50,700 nucleotides of DNA from positions 1 to 50,700 of the forward strand of contig JAHBZZ010000023.1 in NCBI GenBank assembly GCA_019635215.1. The letters run 5' to 3'. This stretch comes from Nitrosomonas sp. Its GTDB lineage: Bacteria; Pseudomonadota; Gammaproteobacteria; Burkholderiales; Nitrosomonadaceae. Under the pieces are notes generated by a model that saw only the letters and a program-made list of their open reading frames with translations, did not search any database and was not told where the DNA came from. Within the stretch, counting starts at the first letter, position 1; each line of letters starts with the position of its first letter. The position numbers and the translations under genes are program-made. Of the stretch, positions 35,661 through 45,070 are shown one piece after another.

Positions 35661-36422
35661 ATGTCGAAAAAGCAATTTATATCAGCAGATGCGCACTTGG
35701 CTAAATTGGGAATTACAAAACAGCAGGCTTATGATTTTATTTTTGCCAATCTTGATCGGCCGGAAATAATTTATGCCGCAGCACGGGAATATGGTGTGAC
35801 TCATGCGATGTTGCATGAAATTACTGATGTTCCTGTCATCGTCATTGATAATTATTTTATTGATGCTGATTTTGATCCAGGAAGACTGGATCATACGAGT
35901 ATTCTTTTTAATACGGACATAGGTTCATTGGAAACTTTGGTTGATTTAAATGGCAATACGGGTATTTTATCGACAGCTTCACTCCGAGAGAAAGTTCAAC
36001 CATTGATTAACTTCTCAACGGTATATGATTTTCCGTTTACAGCCAGATACGGTTTTCAACTTGCTGATGGTATCTATGATGCCGACGAATTAGGTGTGTC
36101 ACGGCTGGGTGATATAGCTGCAACCGATGGGAATATTGAGTCCATATTCTATGGCACATTGATCAACATGTTTTCGCGTTTTGATCAAGCAGAATTAGAT
36201 CAAATTAAAGCATTTCCAGAGAATGGCAATCCTGAAGATTTCCAGGCGTTACTTTCAGATGCCTTAAACGATGTCCCTGCAACTTCTGCGTGGACTGATG
36301 AGGAATTACTGGATTTGGTCGTTGATGAGGCAGTGTATCTCCACAATCATTATATAAATGATAGTTTTGTAATTGGATTATTTGATCATAGCTATTTAGG
36401 TTATGCACCAGTAATACATTAA
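35661..36422 (+). CDS. Hypothetical protein, tandem paralogue copy 2 (intact)
   Basis: ATG 35661 follows AAGGAAAGGG; the TTG six bases earlier is less likely. The 253-residue product is the intact version of the preceding gene, with acidic composition, no signal peptide and no membrane helix. Conserved blocks are AYDFIFANLDRPEIIYAAAREYGVTHAMLHEITDVPVIVIDNYF, TGILSTASLREKVQ, DGIYDADELGVSRL, FYGTLINMFSRFDQAELDQI and the C-terminal FVIGLFDHSYLGYAP. The function is unknown. Two adjacent copies imply recent duplication. A hairpin ends the transcript. Confidence 0.75.
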   Translation: MSKKQFISADAHLAKLGITKQQAYDFIFANLDRPEIIYAAAREYGVTHAMLHEITDVPVIVIDNYFIDADFDPGRLDHTSILFNTDIGSLETLVDLNGNTGILSTASLREKVQPLINFSTVYDFPFTARYGFQLADGIYDADELGVSRLGDIAATDGNIESIFYGTLINMFSRFDQAELDQIKAFPENGNPEDFQALLSDALNDVPATSAWTDEELLDLVVDEAVYLHNHYINDSFVIGLFDHSYLGYAPVIH

Positions 36423-36426
36423 CTGT

Positions 36427-36457
36427 TTTGCACTGTATTTCATTAATACAGTGCAAA
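36427..36457. terminator. Bidirectional hairpin between convergent genes
   Basis: A perfect 13-bp stem (36427-36439 with 36445-36457) and 5-base loop lie between the stop of the hypothetical gene on the plus strand and the lipoprotein gene on the minus strand. T runs on both sides are short (TTTAG, and TTTTGCAC read the other way). Confidence 0.55.
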
Positions 36458-36481
36458 TTTAGTGGGATAGAAAGTGTTATA

Positions 36482-36892
36482 TCAATGTCTGATGTGAGTA
36501 CAGACTATGGCCCCGCTGCCGCCAAGGGATATGCCGGTGCATTTACTACCCTCAAACCTAAACACTGTTATTGGTGTGACTGATTTAATCTCCTGAGTTG
36601 AAATTGGAAATTTGAGGTCTTTTATTTCAGCATCGCGACTTTTGAATATGAAAATATCGCCACTTTCATGATCTATAATAGGAACGATTCCTGCTTTTAT
36701 TCCGAGTTTACTGAGTGTTTCTTCGAATTCTTTTGGTAAATCATTTATTTTCTGGATTGGTTCAGACTGTTCGGCTTTAGACGCATAAGCGAGAATATTA
36801 GTGACAGGCTTGTCATCTTCTTTTTTGCATCCAATTAGCCCTAAAATTGCAATAGAAGAAAATGTTGTGATGATTAATTTATTGACATTCAT
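36482..36892 (-). CDS. Hypothetical lipoprotein
   Basis: AAGGAAGG precedes the ATG at 36892. The 136-residue product has a lipoprotein signal ending in a lipobox (AILGLIGC, Cys22) followed by KKEDDKP, then a ~110-residue domain with no family I recognise (FIFKSRDAEIKDLKFPI, ITVFRFEGSKCTGISLGG). The Lys-Lys after the Cys argues for outer-membrane sorting rather than inner-membrane retention. It follows the FecR-TPR-barrel gene by 13 bases and is likely in its operon. Confidence 0.72.
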   Translation of the reverse strand: MNVNKLIITTFSSIAILGLIGCKKEDDKPVTNILAYASKAEQSEPIQKINDLPKEFEETLSKLGIKAGIVPIIDHESGDIFIFKSRDAEIKDLKFPISTQEIKSVTPITVFRFEGSKCTGISLGGSGAIVCTHIRH

Positions 36893-36905
36893 ACTGTCCT
36901 TCCTT

Positions 36906-39900
36906 TTAGAAATTTAAAGTAATACGCCCGAAAACTGTACGCTCCGGTACGAAACGGGTATCGATTTGCTCAGGTGATAAAAAGTTATTATTACGGAATA
37001 AAAAATTTTGATCCAGAAGATTTCTTCCTTCCAAACTTAAAAAACCTCTTCTATCGGGGAGGCGATAACTGACTACAGCATCAAGCAGGAAAAAATTCTC
37101 AACCCCTTCATTGTCTATTGAAAACTTACGATCTACTTTTTGATGGACAAATGTGCCTGTCAAATTTGCAGATATTCCCATAACGGTATAGAAGCCTACA
37201 CCTATAGGCATAGTGAGTGTATTGATTTGATGCGGTCCATCTAGAGATCCATAACGTGATAATTTCTCGTAAATCACCTCACTGTTGATTACCCAGTTCT
37301 TGTTCCTGATTCCATAAAGGTAAGCCCGATATATCTTTTCTGTGCCTTTTTCGAAATCCCTGAAATTAAAAGGCGCTTCATATTCACGCCGTGAAATTTC
37401 ACTTCCTCCAATGATATTGTGAGTGAAATAGGTATCTATACCGATACCCATTCGTCGGGATCTGGTGCCATTGAGATCATCAAATAATTGATTAAAACCG
37501 GCTATCTGAGTGGGCTCAAGTGTTTGTCTGGTAGCCAAATATGATTTGGTACTCTCAAACCATGCAAGCCGTAATCGCGTATTCTTTATAAAATCCCATT
37601 GAATCCCAAATTTTGGATCGAACGAGTCAAAATCCAGCATGTTCTCTTTATATGCGCCATAGCTGAAACCAAGTGTTAAATTGAGTTTTGGATTCAAATT
37701 GATATTGGAATAAGTGTAACCATTCGTAGTATTTCTGCTGAAATTACCTTCAAAACAATTATTAGTGCAATTTGAAGGTATATTTGTAAAAATATTTCTG
37801 TTTTGACTAAACTGTTGAGCGTTTATGCGATATATGCCCATACCGGCCAGGATATTAAACCGGTCACCGCGAAATTGGTATTGGGCTTCAGTTTGATATC
37901 CGGAGTCATGAGTAAATATTTCAGTATTGTTGGCAGATATGCCAAATGCGGTTGTATCTTGAAACTTTTTATCTAAATATATCCCTGAGAAAATAAAATC
38001 CTGACTCGGAGATAGAGAATATCTGGTTCCAATACGGGCTGTTTTTTCATCGATTTTCTGTCGTAGCCGATTTTTTGGCAGTCGTGGATTATCTGCATCC
38101 CTGTCAAAATCTAGCAGTAAATTGCCCTGATCGGTCGAACGCGTCCGTACTTCCGCCTGGACATTGAGTTTTGGTGTGACGGCATGTTGTATAAATGCAT
38201 TGAGGATATCGTGGTTCTGGTCATTATTGGTACGAAAGCCATCGGTCTGATAATGAAACTGCCCCAGGCTAACCGATGTGCGTTCATAGAGTTTTGAGAA
38301 GACAATCTCGTTACCAAAAGTATTGTTGTTGCCGCCAAACCCGGAAGCTACGAATTGCGAACGGTTGCGTTCCATCAACGGCGCAAATTCATTGAAACCG
38401 GCTCCGGAAGGGCCTGTATTGGTGATGATATTCAGATCCGCGACAGCCAGACGGGGTTGAACCGGATTCACATTAATCGGCTGCATCAACTGCGCCTGCA
38501 GCAGCTCGCTGATGCGGGCAGCTTCGTGACGCGGAATTCTGGCATAAGTATCTGACAAAAAACGATGCGCCGAATGGTTGGATGGATCATGGCTCAGCGA
38601 TTTGGCGGTTTCCACGATGGCGCGTTTATCGAAACCGAGATTGTCGTAAATACGCGCCAGACTCGATCCGCGTCCGGCTTGGTCCTGATCGAGCAGTAAT
38701 CTGGAGCGGTAAACGGCGCGGTTATCGTTCAGTTCGATCGATTTCTGTATATCTTGGAGTGCTTTTACCGGCCGGTTCTGCGTTTGTTTCTGTATGGCAT
38801 CGTAAAACCAGGGTGTCGGGTCGAGCGGATCCAGTTCCTTAGCCAGTTCGAATTGCGTTTCGGCAAGTGAATACCGTTTTTCCTCAAAATATGCTTTGCC
38901 CAGATAGCTGCGGATCAAAGAATTGCCGGGATCGAGGCTTGCGGCAATCTCGAGCTGGATGCGGCCGGCTTCCAGTTGCCCCTCGCGGATGAGCGCCAGG
39001 CCCAGACCGAGCCGTGGCATAGGATCAGTCTGATCAAGCAGTATGGCTTCATGAAAAATCGATTGGGCTTCTTTTGTATCAATTTTCAGCAGGTGCGCAA
39101 AACCTAACACCGTTTGTGTTTTAGCGATGGCCGGATTCAGATTGACGGCTTCCTGCGCCGATTCCAGCGCCTGTTCGAGTTCGCCAACCGACATGTGCAG
39201 CTCGGATAGTCTTGCCCAGATCAGTGCATTCTGCGGGTCGAGGGTAACCGCCAGTTTGACACTGGTCAGGGCTGCATCGATGTCAAAAGCGGCTTGTTGC
39301 GCGTAGGAGAGCGCAAGCCGGGCAGGTGCGGATAAATCGTCATGCTGAACAGCCTGGTGCGCCAACTCCAGCGCGCGATCCTTATCGTTCTGAACGACAG
39401 CGATGATGGATTGCAGCGCAATGGCTGTATTGTTACCGGGGTCATCGGCTAACAGACGGTCGAGGGCGATTCCGGCCTCATCTGCCTGACCAACGGATAA
39501 CAGGTATTCGGCCTGCGCTATCCGGTTGTCGGTGTTATCGCTACCTTGATTTCGGTGATAGCCAATAATCGCCGGGTAATACAGCGCCCACTGCACGGCA
39601 TCGAGTGGCCTGACAATGGTTTCTTTTAGTGGTGGTTGGTGCTGATACGCGATTGCCGCTTCATGGCCGGCCAACATCACACTGCCGTGTTCGTTACTGG
39701 CGGATACACGGCCTTCAAAAATGACTACCCGTGCATGGCCGGTTCCCAGTGCAACGGAAAATTCCGTACCTTCCACACCTGCATTCAAAAAAGGTGTTCT
39801 GACTTTAAACGGCAGCGGTGTGCGCGTAATGATATGGATTGCACCTTTGATCAGGTCGATTAACGCGGTGATTCTGTTTGTTTCGGTTTCGGGGATGGTG

Positions 39901-40196
39901 ATCGTTGTGCGCTGATCTAGCCGCATGACACTGTCGTTATTGAGACGGATAGCGGCGCGGCTGTGCGTGCGTACCCGCAGCAAATCCCCGGCGCATAGCT
40001 GTGTTTCAAACGCGGCAGGTTCCCAGGATGCAGATTGATGGCGGCGCACTTCGACAGTTCCCTGTACTGAAACCACCTGCGCAGCGCGTACAACGCAGCC
40101 ATCGACTGCCAGTGCATTGCGTATCAGCATGAATGGTGTGAGGACAATAGCGGCAAAAACCAGAAGATAAATCCGGTTAATACCTGTTGCATGCAT
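36906..40196 (-). CDS. FecR domain - TPR repeats - C-terminal outer-membrane beta-barrel fusion
   Basis: The start at 40196 (1096 residues) follows TGAGGA by 9-10 bases and opens directly on a signal peptide (INRIYLLVFAAIVLTPFMLIRNALA); an upstream in-frame GTG at 40271 and ATG at 40220 are alternatives. After the signal: a FecR-like domain (~35-200; VVSVQGTVEVRR, AGDLLRVRTHSRAAIRL, GTEFSV, VVIFEGRV), about ten TPR-type repeats (~220-590; e.g. LALSYAQQAAFDIDAALTSVKLAVTLDPQNALIWARL), and a ~480-residue Tyr/Phe-rich strand region ending ...RTVFGRITLNF, the terminal aromatic typical of outer-membrane barrels. FecR domains usually relay outer-membrane signals to the inner membrane. The CHASE2 cyclase encoded ~440 bases upstream on the same strand is the probable partner. 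A role as exporter or assembly barrel is an alternative. Confidence 0.82.
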   Translation of the reverse strand: MHATGINRIYLLVFAAIVLTPFMLIRNALAVDGCVVRAAQVVSVQGTVEVRRHQSASWEPAAFETQLCAGDLLRVRTHSRAAIRLNNDSVMRLDQRTTITIPETETNRITALIDLIKGAIHIITRTPLPFKVRTPFLNAGVEGTEFSVALGTGHARVVIFEGRVSASNEHGSVMLAGHEAAIAYQHQPPLKETIVRPLDAVQWALYYPAIIGYHRNQGSDNTDNRIAQAEYLLSVGQADEAGIALDRLLADDPGNNTAIALQSIIAVVQNDKDRALELAHQAVQHDDLSAPARLALSYAQQAAFDIDAALTSVKLAVTLDPQNALIWARLSELHMSVGELEQALESAQEAVNLNPAIAKTQTVLGFAHLLKIDTKEAQSIFHEAILLDQTDPMPRLGLGLALIREGQLEAGRIQLEIAASLDPGNSLIRSYLGKAYFEEKRYSLAETQFELAKELDPLDPTPWFYDAIQKQTQNRPVKALQDIQKSIELNDNRAVYRSRLLLDQDQAGRGSSLARIYDNLGFDKRAIVETAKSLSHDPSNHSAHRFLSDTYARIPRHEAARISELLQAQLMQPINVNPVQPRLAVADLNIITNTGPSGAGFNEFAPLMERNRSQFVASGFGGNNNTFGNEIVFSKLYERTSVSLGQFHYQTDGFRTNNDQNHDILNAFIQHAVTPKLNVQAEVRTRSTDQGNLLLDFDRDADNPRLPKNRLRQKIDEKTARIGTRYSLSPSQDFIFSGIYLDKKFQDTTAFGISANNTEIFTHDSGYQTEAQYQFRGDRFNILAGMGIYRINAQQFSQNRNIFTNIPSNCTNNCFEGNFSRNTTNGYTYSNINLNPKLNLTLGFSYGAYKENMLDFDSFDPKFGIQWDFIKNTRLRLAWFESTKSYLATRQTLEPTQIAGFNQLFDDLNGTRSRRMGIGIDTYFTHNIIGGSEISRREYEAPFNFRDFEKGTEKIYRAYLYGIRNKNWVINSEVIYEKLSRYGSLDGPHQINTLTMPIGVGFYTVMGISANLTGTFVHQKVDRKFSIDNEGVENFFLLDAVVSYRLPDRRGFLSLEGRNLLDQNFLFRNNNFLSPEQIDTRFVPERTVFGRITLNF

Positions 40197-40450
40197 GAAT
40201 GGCGTCCTCAGAATATTCATCGTGTCATAAAGCTTTCGATTAACAAAGTTCTTCAAAGAATAGCTTAACACAAAAAATCTTGACTTCTTGACTTGTATAT
40301 ATATAACTATATGATTATAATTAATTTTTACGGGTCATGCGGGGGTGCCGTGAGCGTATATTTCCGGCAGTATCCTTGCTGACTTAAAAGTCTGGCTTGA
40401 TGCGACTGTGCTGTCGGTGAGAATTGTCACATGAAGAGGTGTTATGGGCG

Positions 40451-40618
40451 TCTCTGAAAATTTAAAGCTTTTAAACAAAACGCGGTATGAGCAAAAAATG
40501 CTGACTCAGCATATAATTGATATATAAGGAAATATTATTTTGCGAAAAATAAAATGTTGTGACGAGATGAGGTAGGTAATCCGCGAAGCGGATACCTGCG
40601 AATCTGAACTTTTAGAGA
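40451..40618. repeat. MITE-like repeat family 2, copy 1
   Basis: About 168 bases alignable, in the same direction, with 44636-44806 (shared words include AAACAAAACG, GACGAGATGAGGTA and CCGCGAAGCGGAT). Its ends, TCTCTGAAAATT and AACTTTTAGAGA, are imperfect inverted repeats, and an ATCCGC/GCGGAT stem sits inside. It is noncoding and lies between the cyclase and FecR-TPR genes. The remaining noncoding bases 40197-40450 show no gene or clear signal. Confidence 0.7.
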
Positions 40619-40633
40619 TGCCCTTATCACGGT

Positions 40634-42889
40634 TTATGATTTTTCTGACAGCCGGATAACCGGATTCCATTGATCGGACGGGGATTGCCGGCAGAAATCA
40701 AGGTAAAATCGTGTGGGGCCGTCATTCGGGAAAAGCGTGAGGATGTCCTGCCATTTTTCGATCGCGTCAATCCGTTGCTGTGCATAGGCAGTCAACGCAG
40801 CGGTGAACATTTCGCACAGCAGAATCTGCTCTTTGCTGGCAGCCTGCCGGTGTGCGACCAGTTCGTGCAGCTGAACCGGCAAAGACTTACCGGCGAATTG
40901 AAAAGCGCCTAACGGGCGCGTCAGAAAGCAATCGATTCCGTCCAGTACTTCATGAGTGACCAGCAGTCTCGTACCCAGGCGCTTGTTGATTGCTTCGATG
41001 CGGCTGGTCGTGTTGACGAGATCACCGACCGTTCTATAGATATAATCTGCGCGCGTGCCGGAGCCGAATTTGCTGATCAGCAATTCGCCAAAATGAATGC
41101 CGATACGCGTCGGCATTGCGGGATGGCTGCCTTCACGATTGAACCGGTAGACATTATCCATGATGGCAAGCCCTGCCGTGCAGGCTTGTTCGCGCAGTGT
41201 TTGGCTGGCGGCTGCGGTTTCCCAGACCGCCAGCATGGCATCGCCGGTTTTTTCGGAAACAATGCCGTTGTTTTCCCGGACGGAGCGGGACAGGAGGGCG
41301 AAATAGTCATCCAGCAGCGCTTTCAGCTGCCGCACGTTCATTGCTTCGGCGAGCGTGGTATAACCCTCCACATCGGTGAGCAGACAGGCGCCAAAGACAA
41401 TCTGGTCCTTGCGTAGTGTGGAGTCCATATGTCGGACCATATCTCCAACGATACGGTCAGGCGTAAACTGACCGAACAGCGCCAGCAATTGATCGCGCTC
41501 CTGTCGGGCGGCGAGATATTTGAGAAAGACGGCGCCCGCGATGGTGCAGGGGATAACGATGAAAAGTGGTGTGATCAGCGGCAGCCAGATACCGGACTGC
41601 TTGAAGGCCAACCAGGCGGATAGCGTATAAGAGCCCGCCAGGGTTGAACTGACGATGATCAGGTGACGGCTGGACAGTGCAGGCATAATAATACCCAGTA
41701 TCAATCCCATAATGAACAGCAATCCCAGGCTGCCGGCATACGGAAAGGGTTTGACGGGTTTGTTTTCGAGCAGGTTGGCAAAGGCTGTAGCGGCAATTTC
41801 CACGCCGCTGATTTTCACGCCTTCCGAATCGGTAAATACGGTGTGATAGGCATCCCGGATCAGTTCATTTTCCGACTGTGTGGTGGCAGACAGGCCGACA
41901 AAAACAACTTTTCCTGCGATGTTTGCGCGCAGCGTATTCAGTGATGCTTCATCGCCTTCGGCGGATTGTATGATCTGATAATACGGAATGGTGCGGATGC
42001 TGCGCGGCGGCCCGTAAAAATTCAGGTAGTGCGCACCACCGCTGGCATATACGTTCAGCAGCGACTCTATCAGTTGTTTTTTCCGGTTATCCAGGTGACC
42101 TGCGCGCAGTTCTGAAATGATGCGCTGCCTGATGTCCGGATGATCGGTAAACAACTGGCGCAGAAAAAAAATAACCGTCTCAATATTGTCTATTTGATGA
42201 TGCCGTGGTAATTGATCGATATCCGGCGCTTGAATTGTACGCAGCAGCGTCATCAAATCATCATAAATCTGCAGGGTATAAGTCTGGAAAACAATGACAG
42301 GAATTGTCGGCGCATCGCCCATGCCTGGTTTGAATGTCCAATAGGCGTTAATACGCGGTTTGTCCGGCAACGGAAAAGGCGCGTGTGCAAAGACCGCATC
42401 CGCGAATTCGGGCAACAGCGGTATGCTTTCTTCCTTGATCAGTTTGAATTGAAATGCATTGGCTTGGTGATCGGTCAAATCAAGCGACTCACTGTGCAAT
42501 CGTTCGACGATGACGACATTGCCCGCATTTTTAATAGCGCCGGCCAGTTGACGGTCGTGCCCGGGATGTGCGCCAGGGGTATGAAAGATCAGATCCAGTA
42601 CAATGACCTTAGCGCCGGCGCTGGCCAGATAATCGATCAAGCGCGTATGAATGTCCCTGGGCCACGGCCAGAAATTCGGTGAAACCGGCAACCCCAATTG
42701 GTTTGCGGACGGTCGGTCAATAGCAATAACCATGACGTCATCGGGCGGAGGTATTGCGCCGCGAAGCTGGAACAACCAGTACAGGCCGTATTTTTCCTCA
42801 AGTTCCCAGCCTTGCGGCATCAGATAGATGAAGCAGCCCAGCAGGCCTGAAAAAATTCCGAGGAGTATCTGCCTGACACGTTTCGGCAT
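40634..42889 (-). CDS. CHASE2-domain class III adenylate cyclase
   Basis: A 751-residue inner-membrane receptor cyclase. An N-terminal helix (~8-26) precedes a large extracytoplasmic CHASE2 domain (~30-375; DDVMVIAIDRPSANQLG, WPWPRDIHTRLIDYLASAGAKVIVLDLIF, GKVVFVGLSA), then three helices (~385-470) and the cyclase domain (~490-690). The two metal-binding Asp are in LLTDVEGYT and KTGDAMLAVW, the adenine-selecting Lys and Asp in SEKTGD and TRADYIY, and the transition-state Asn and Arg in VNTTSRIE; all are present, so ATP to cAMP is predicted. It likely senses through CHASE2 and partners with the FecR-TPR-barrel protein downstream. Confidence 0.9.
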   Translation of the reverse strand: MPKRVRQILLGIFSGLLGCFIYLMPQGWELEEKYGLYWLFQLRGAIPPPDDVMVIAIDRPSANQLGLPVSPNFWPWPRDIHTRLIDYLASAGAKVIVLDLIFHTPGAHPGHDRQLAGAIKNAGNVVIVERLHSESLDLTDHQANAFQFKLIKEESIPLLPEFADAVFAHAPFPLPDKPRINAYWTFKPGMGDAPTIPVIVFQTYTLQIYDDLMTLLRTIQAPDIDQLPRHHQIDNIETVIFFLRQLFTDHPDIRQRIISELRAGHLDNRKKQLIESLLNVYASGGAHYLNFYGPPRSIRTIPYYQIIQSAEGDEASLNTLRANIAGKVVFVGLSATTQSENELIRDAYHTVFTDSEGVKISGVEIAATAFANLLENKPVKPFPYAGSLGLLFIMGLILGIIMPALSSRHLIIVSSTLAGSYTLSAWLAFKQSGIWLPLITPLFIVIPCTIAGAVFLKYLAARQERDQLLALFGQFTPDRIVGDMVRHMDSTLRKDQIVFGACLLTDVEGYTTLAEAMNVRQLKALLDDYFALLSRSVRENNGIVSEKTGDAMLAVWETAAASQTLREQACTAGLAIMDNVYRFNREGSHPAMPTRIGIHFGELLISKFGSGTRADYIYRTVGDLVNTTSRIEAINKRLGTRLLVTHEVLDGIDCFLTRPLGAFQFAGKSLPVQLHELVAHRQAASKEQILLCEMFTAALTAYAQQRIDAIEKWQDILTLFPNDGPTRFYLDFCRQSPSDQWNPVIRLSEKS

Positions 42890-43037
42890 GGAGTGGATGG
42901 AATAAGTTTTCTGTTTTTTGATGTTGCGGGTGTTTTATCCGGATTCAGTACCGGGTTCAATAAGCTGATCAGGGCAGATTTTAGTATACTTAATCCGAAA
43001 AATGGTATTCGATCGGAAATTTTCAGGATAAAAGTGC

Positions 43038-43817
43038 ATGATAATTGTGATTTCTCCGGCTAAAACGCTGGATTTCGAAACACCCGCGGGCGCTGGCCAG
43101 TACTCCATGCCCGATTTTCTGGATGAATCGGCGGTATTGATCGATCAGCTCAGAACATTGCCACCGGACCAACTCGGTACATTGATGTCGATCAGCTCAA
43201 AACTGGCAGCTTTGAATGCCGACCGCTACCGCACATGGACAAGGCCGTTTACACCCGTCAATGCCAAGCAGGCTTTGTATGCATTCAAGGGCGATGTGTA
43301 TACGGGACTGGATGCTGAAACATTATGCGCCGAGGATATCGCATTCGCGCAGGATCATTTGCGTATTCTTTCCGGTCTTTATGGCGTGCTGCGGCCGCTT
43401 GATCTCATGCAGCCTTACCGCCTGGAGATGGGGACGCAACTGAAAAATAGCCGCGGTGAGAACTTGTACGAATTCTGGGGAGACCGGATTACCGACGCGA
43501 TCAACTGTGAACTGAAACGGCAGAAAACGGATACGCTGATTAATCTGGCTTCGAATGAATACTTCAAGTCCGTGCGTTCGGAGAAAATCGAGGGAAAAGT
43601 CATTACACCGGTTTTCAAAGATCAGAAAAACGGCATGTATAAAATTATCAGCTTCTTTGCCAAAAAAGCGCGCGGTTTGATGAGCCGCCATATCATTCAG
43701 CATAGACTATCCGATCCGGAAGCGATCAAGGATTTCGATACGGCGGGTTATCATTTTGAACCAACGTTCAGCGATGCGTATGAATGGGTTTTTCTGCGTG
43801 AAGAATCAAAAACATGA
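43038..43817 (+). CDS. yaaA: Peroxide stress protein YaaA (DUF328)
   Basis: A 259-residue cytosolic protein; E. coli YaaA is 258. It begins [16 protein letters not shown], the family's invariant start, with [45 protein letters not shown] and [23 protein letters not shown]. YaaA limits damage by lowering free iron after peroxide exposure and binds DNA. It is divergent from the cyclase gene, with 148 bases between them. Confidence 0.94.
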   Translation: MIIVISPAKTLDFETPAGAGQYSMPDFLDESAVLIDQLRTLPPDQLGTLMSISSKLAALNADRYRTWTRPFTPVNAKQALYAFKGDVYTGLDAETLCAEDIAFAQDHLRILSGLYGVLRPLDLMQPYRLEMGTQLKNSRGENLYEFWGDRITDAINCELKRQKTDTLINLASNEYFKSVRSEKIEGKVITPVFKDQKNGMYKIISFFAKKARGLMSRHIIQHRLSDPEAIKDFDTAGYHFEPTFSDAYEWVFLREESKT

Positions 43818-43864
43818 GCGGTGTGAAACGGGTCAATTTTATTGAGTGATGACAGGAGCGACTG

Positions 43865-44236
43865 ATGAACAGTAAGTTGTATATTGAATGGGCAAAGCAA
43901 TATGTCGCGCTTTCCAATAAGCATGATCTTAAAGGATTGGAAGTCATGTTTCTGGGCAGCGCAATCTATCATTCGGATTATTTCGGGGAATACAAAGGCA
44001 GTGTGGCCATCCGTGAAATGATGACAAGTTTTTTTGCACGTTATTCGGATGCGCACTGGGAAGTAACCGATTACCGCGGGATCGAGGAAAACGGTGTCGA
44101 ATTTGATTTTCTGATGACGGGAACCGATGCGGCAGCGGGTGAGTCGGTCAGAAGACGCGGCCGGGAGTGTATTTACTTTGAGCCGGACGGTCTGATCAGC
44201 CGCATCCATGTGTACAAACCTGACGAATATCAGTAA
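43865..44236 (+). CDS. NTF2-like (SnoaL-type) protein
   Basis: ATG 43865 has AGGAG 9 bases upstream. The 123-residue product has the NTF2-like cone fold pattern: an opening helix (YIEWAKQYVALSNKHDLKGLEVMF), YHSDYFGEYKGSVAIREMMTSFFARYSDAHWEV, and paired strands ending ECIYFEPDGLISRIHVYKP. Such proteins are either small enzymes or ligand-binding domains; no catalytic set is evident. Its 3' end overlaps the convergent mnhG by 7 bases. Confidence 0.75.
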   Translation: MNSKLYIEWAKQYVALSNKHDLKGLEVMFLGSAIYHSDYFGEYKGSVAIREMMTSFFARYSDAHWEVTDYRGIEENGVEFDFLMTGTDAAAGESVRRRGRECIYFEPDGLISRIHVYKPDEYQ

Positions 44237-44625
44237 TCAGGCCGGGATGGACGATCGGGCGTTGCTTCCGGTTCAACAGGTTTCACATCGGCCGTATTGC
44301 TGTCGTCAGCGGCATCGCTCTCCGGTATTTTTACGATGGAATACAGGCTTGAATGTAATGCTGCTTTGGCCAGCAAGTGCGCGCTGACCGGCGCGGTGAT
44401 AAACAGAAACAGCGTGATCAGCACTTCGTGCAGGCTGATATTTTCCGTATACGTGCTGAAATAAATGGACGATGCAATCAGCAGGCTGCCGACACCCAGT
44501 GTCGTTGCTTTGGTAGGCCCATGCAGGCGCGTGTATAAATCTTTGAGCCGAACGAGGCCGAGTGAGCCGATGAAGGTGAGCAGGGCACCGGTCAGAATCA
44601 GGAATGATAAAAAATATTCCAGCAT
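44230..44625 (-). CDS. mnhG: Mrp antiporter subunit G
   Basis: A 131-residue protein with three membrane helices and the MnhG signature ALLTFIGSLGLVRLKDLYTRLHGPTKATTLGVGSLLIAS. Its C-terminal ~35 residues are charged and Pro-rich, longer than usual. It is the last gene of the Mrp operon but is separated from mnhF by a 175-base gap filled with repeat family 2. Confidence 0.93.
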   Translation of the reverse strand: MLEYFLSFLILTGALLTFIGSLGLVRLKDLYTRLHGPTKATTLGVGSLLIASSIYFSTYTENISLHEVLITLFLFITAPVSAHLLAKAALHSSLYSIVKIPESDAADDSNTADVKPVEPEATPDRPSRPDY

Positions 44626-44635
44626 ATAAAATGGG

Positions 44636-44806
44636 TATCTTTAAAAATTCAAAGTTCTAAACAAAACGAGGCGCGAACAGAAAATGTTGACGTAGCATAT
44701 GATTGATATGTAAGGAAACATTTTTTGCGAGTAACAAAGTGTCGTGACGAGATGAGGTAAGCAGGCAATCCGCGAAGCGGATGCTCGCAAATTTGGATTT
44801 TTACTC
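44636..44806. repeat. MITE-like repeat family 2, copy 2, between mnhF and mnhG
   Basis: It aligns end to end with 40451-40618 at roughly three-quarters identity by eye. Imperfect inverted ends (TATCTTTAAAAATTC and GGATTTTTACTCGAT) bound it, and it contains the same ATCCGC/GCGGAT stem. Its right end supplies the TAA stop of mnhF. Confidence 0.7.
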
Positions 44807-45070
44807 GATAACATCGCCGCGTAATAGATACTTGCACAATGCGACCGTACCGATAAATCCCATGAGTGCGATCAGCAGGGCTGCTTCAAAAAAAAGCGCA
44901 CTACCAAGATAGATACCCAGTAAAACCAGCAAGGCGATGGTATTGATATACAGCGTATCCAGCGCCAGAATCCGGTCCGGCATATCCGGTCCGCGCAGCA
45001 GGCGGTAAAAACTCATGATCACTGCGGCGGTGACCAGTGCGAATGCGATTTGAATGGTAACCGTTAACAT
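44801..45070 (-). CDS. mnhF: Mrp antiporter subunit F
   Basis: An 89-residue protein with three helices and the MnhF pattern YRLLRGPDMPDRILALDTLYINTIALLVLLGIY. It overlaps mnhE by 7 bases. The last codons and stop (VIE, TAA) lie in the end of repeat family 2, so the original C-terminus may have been slightly different. Confidence 0.94.
   Translation of the reverse strand: MLTVTIQIAFALVTAAVIMSFYRLLRGPDMPDRILALDTLYINTIALLVLLGIYLGSALFFEAALLIALMGFIGTVALCKYLLRGDVIE

Noticed and set aside
40320-40420. Possible riboswitch in the gap before the FecR-TPR gene
   Set aside because: The G-rich stretch (GCGGGGGTGCCG) did not match the core of any riboswitch class I know, and it reads opposite to the adjacent genes.
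40952-41416. Plus-strand frames opposite the cyclase and Mrp genes (e.g. 154 codons here, 156 at 42212, 120 at 45110)
   Set aside because: Antisense shadows of strongly supported genes with no ribosome sites or protein-like patterns.
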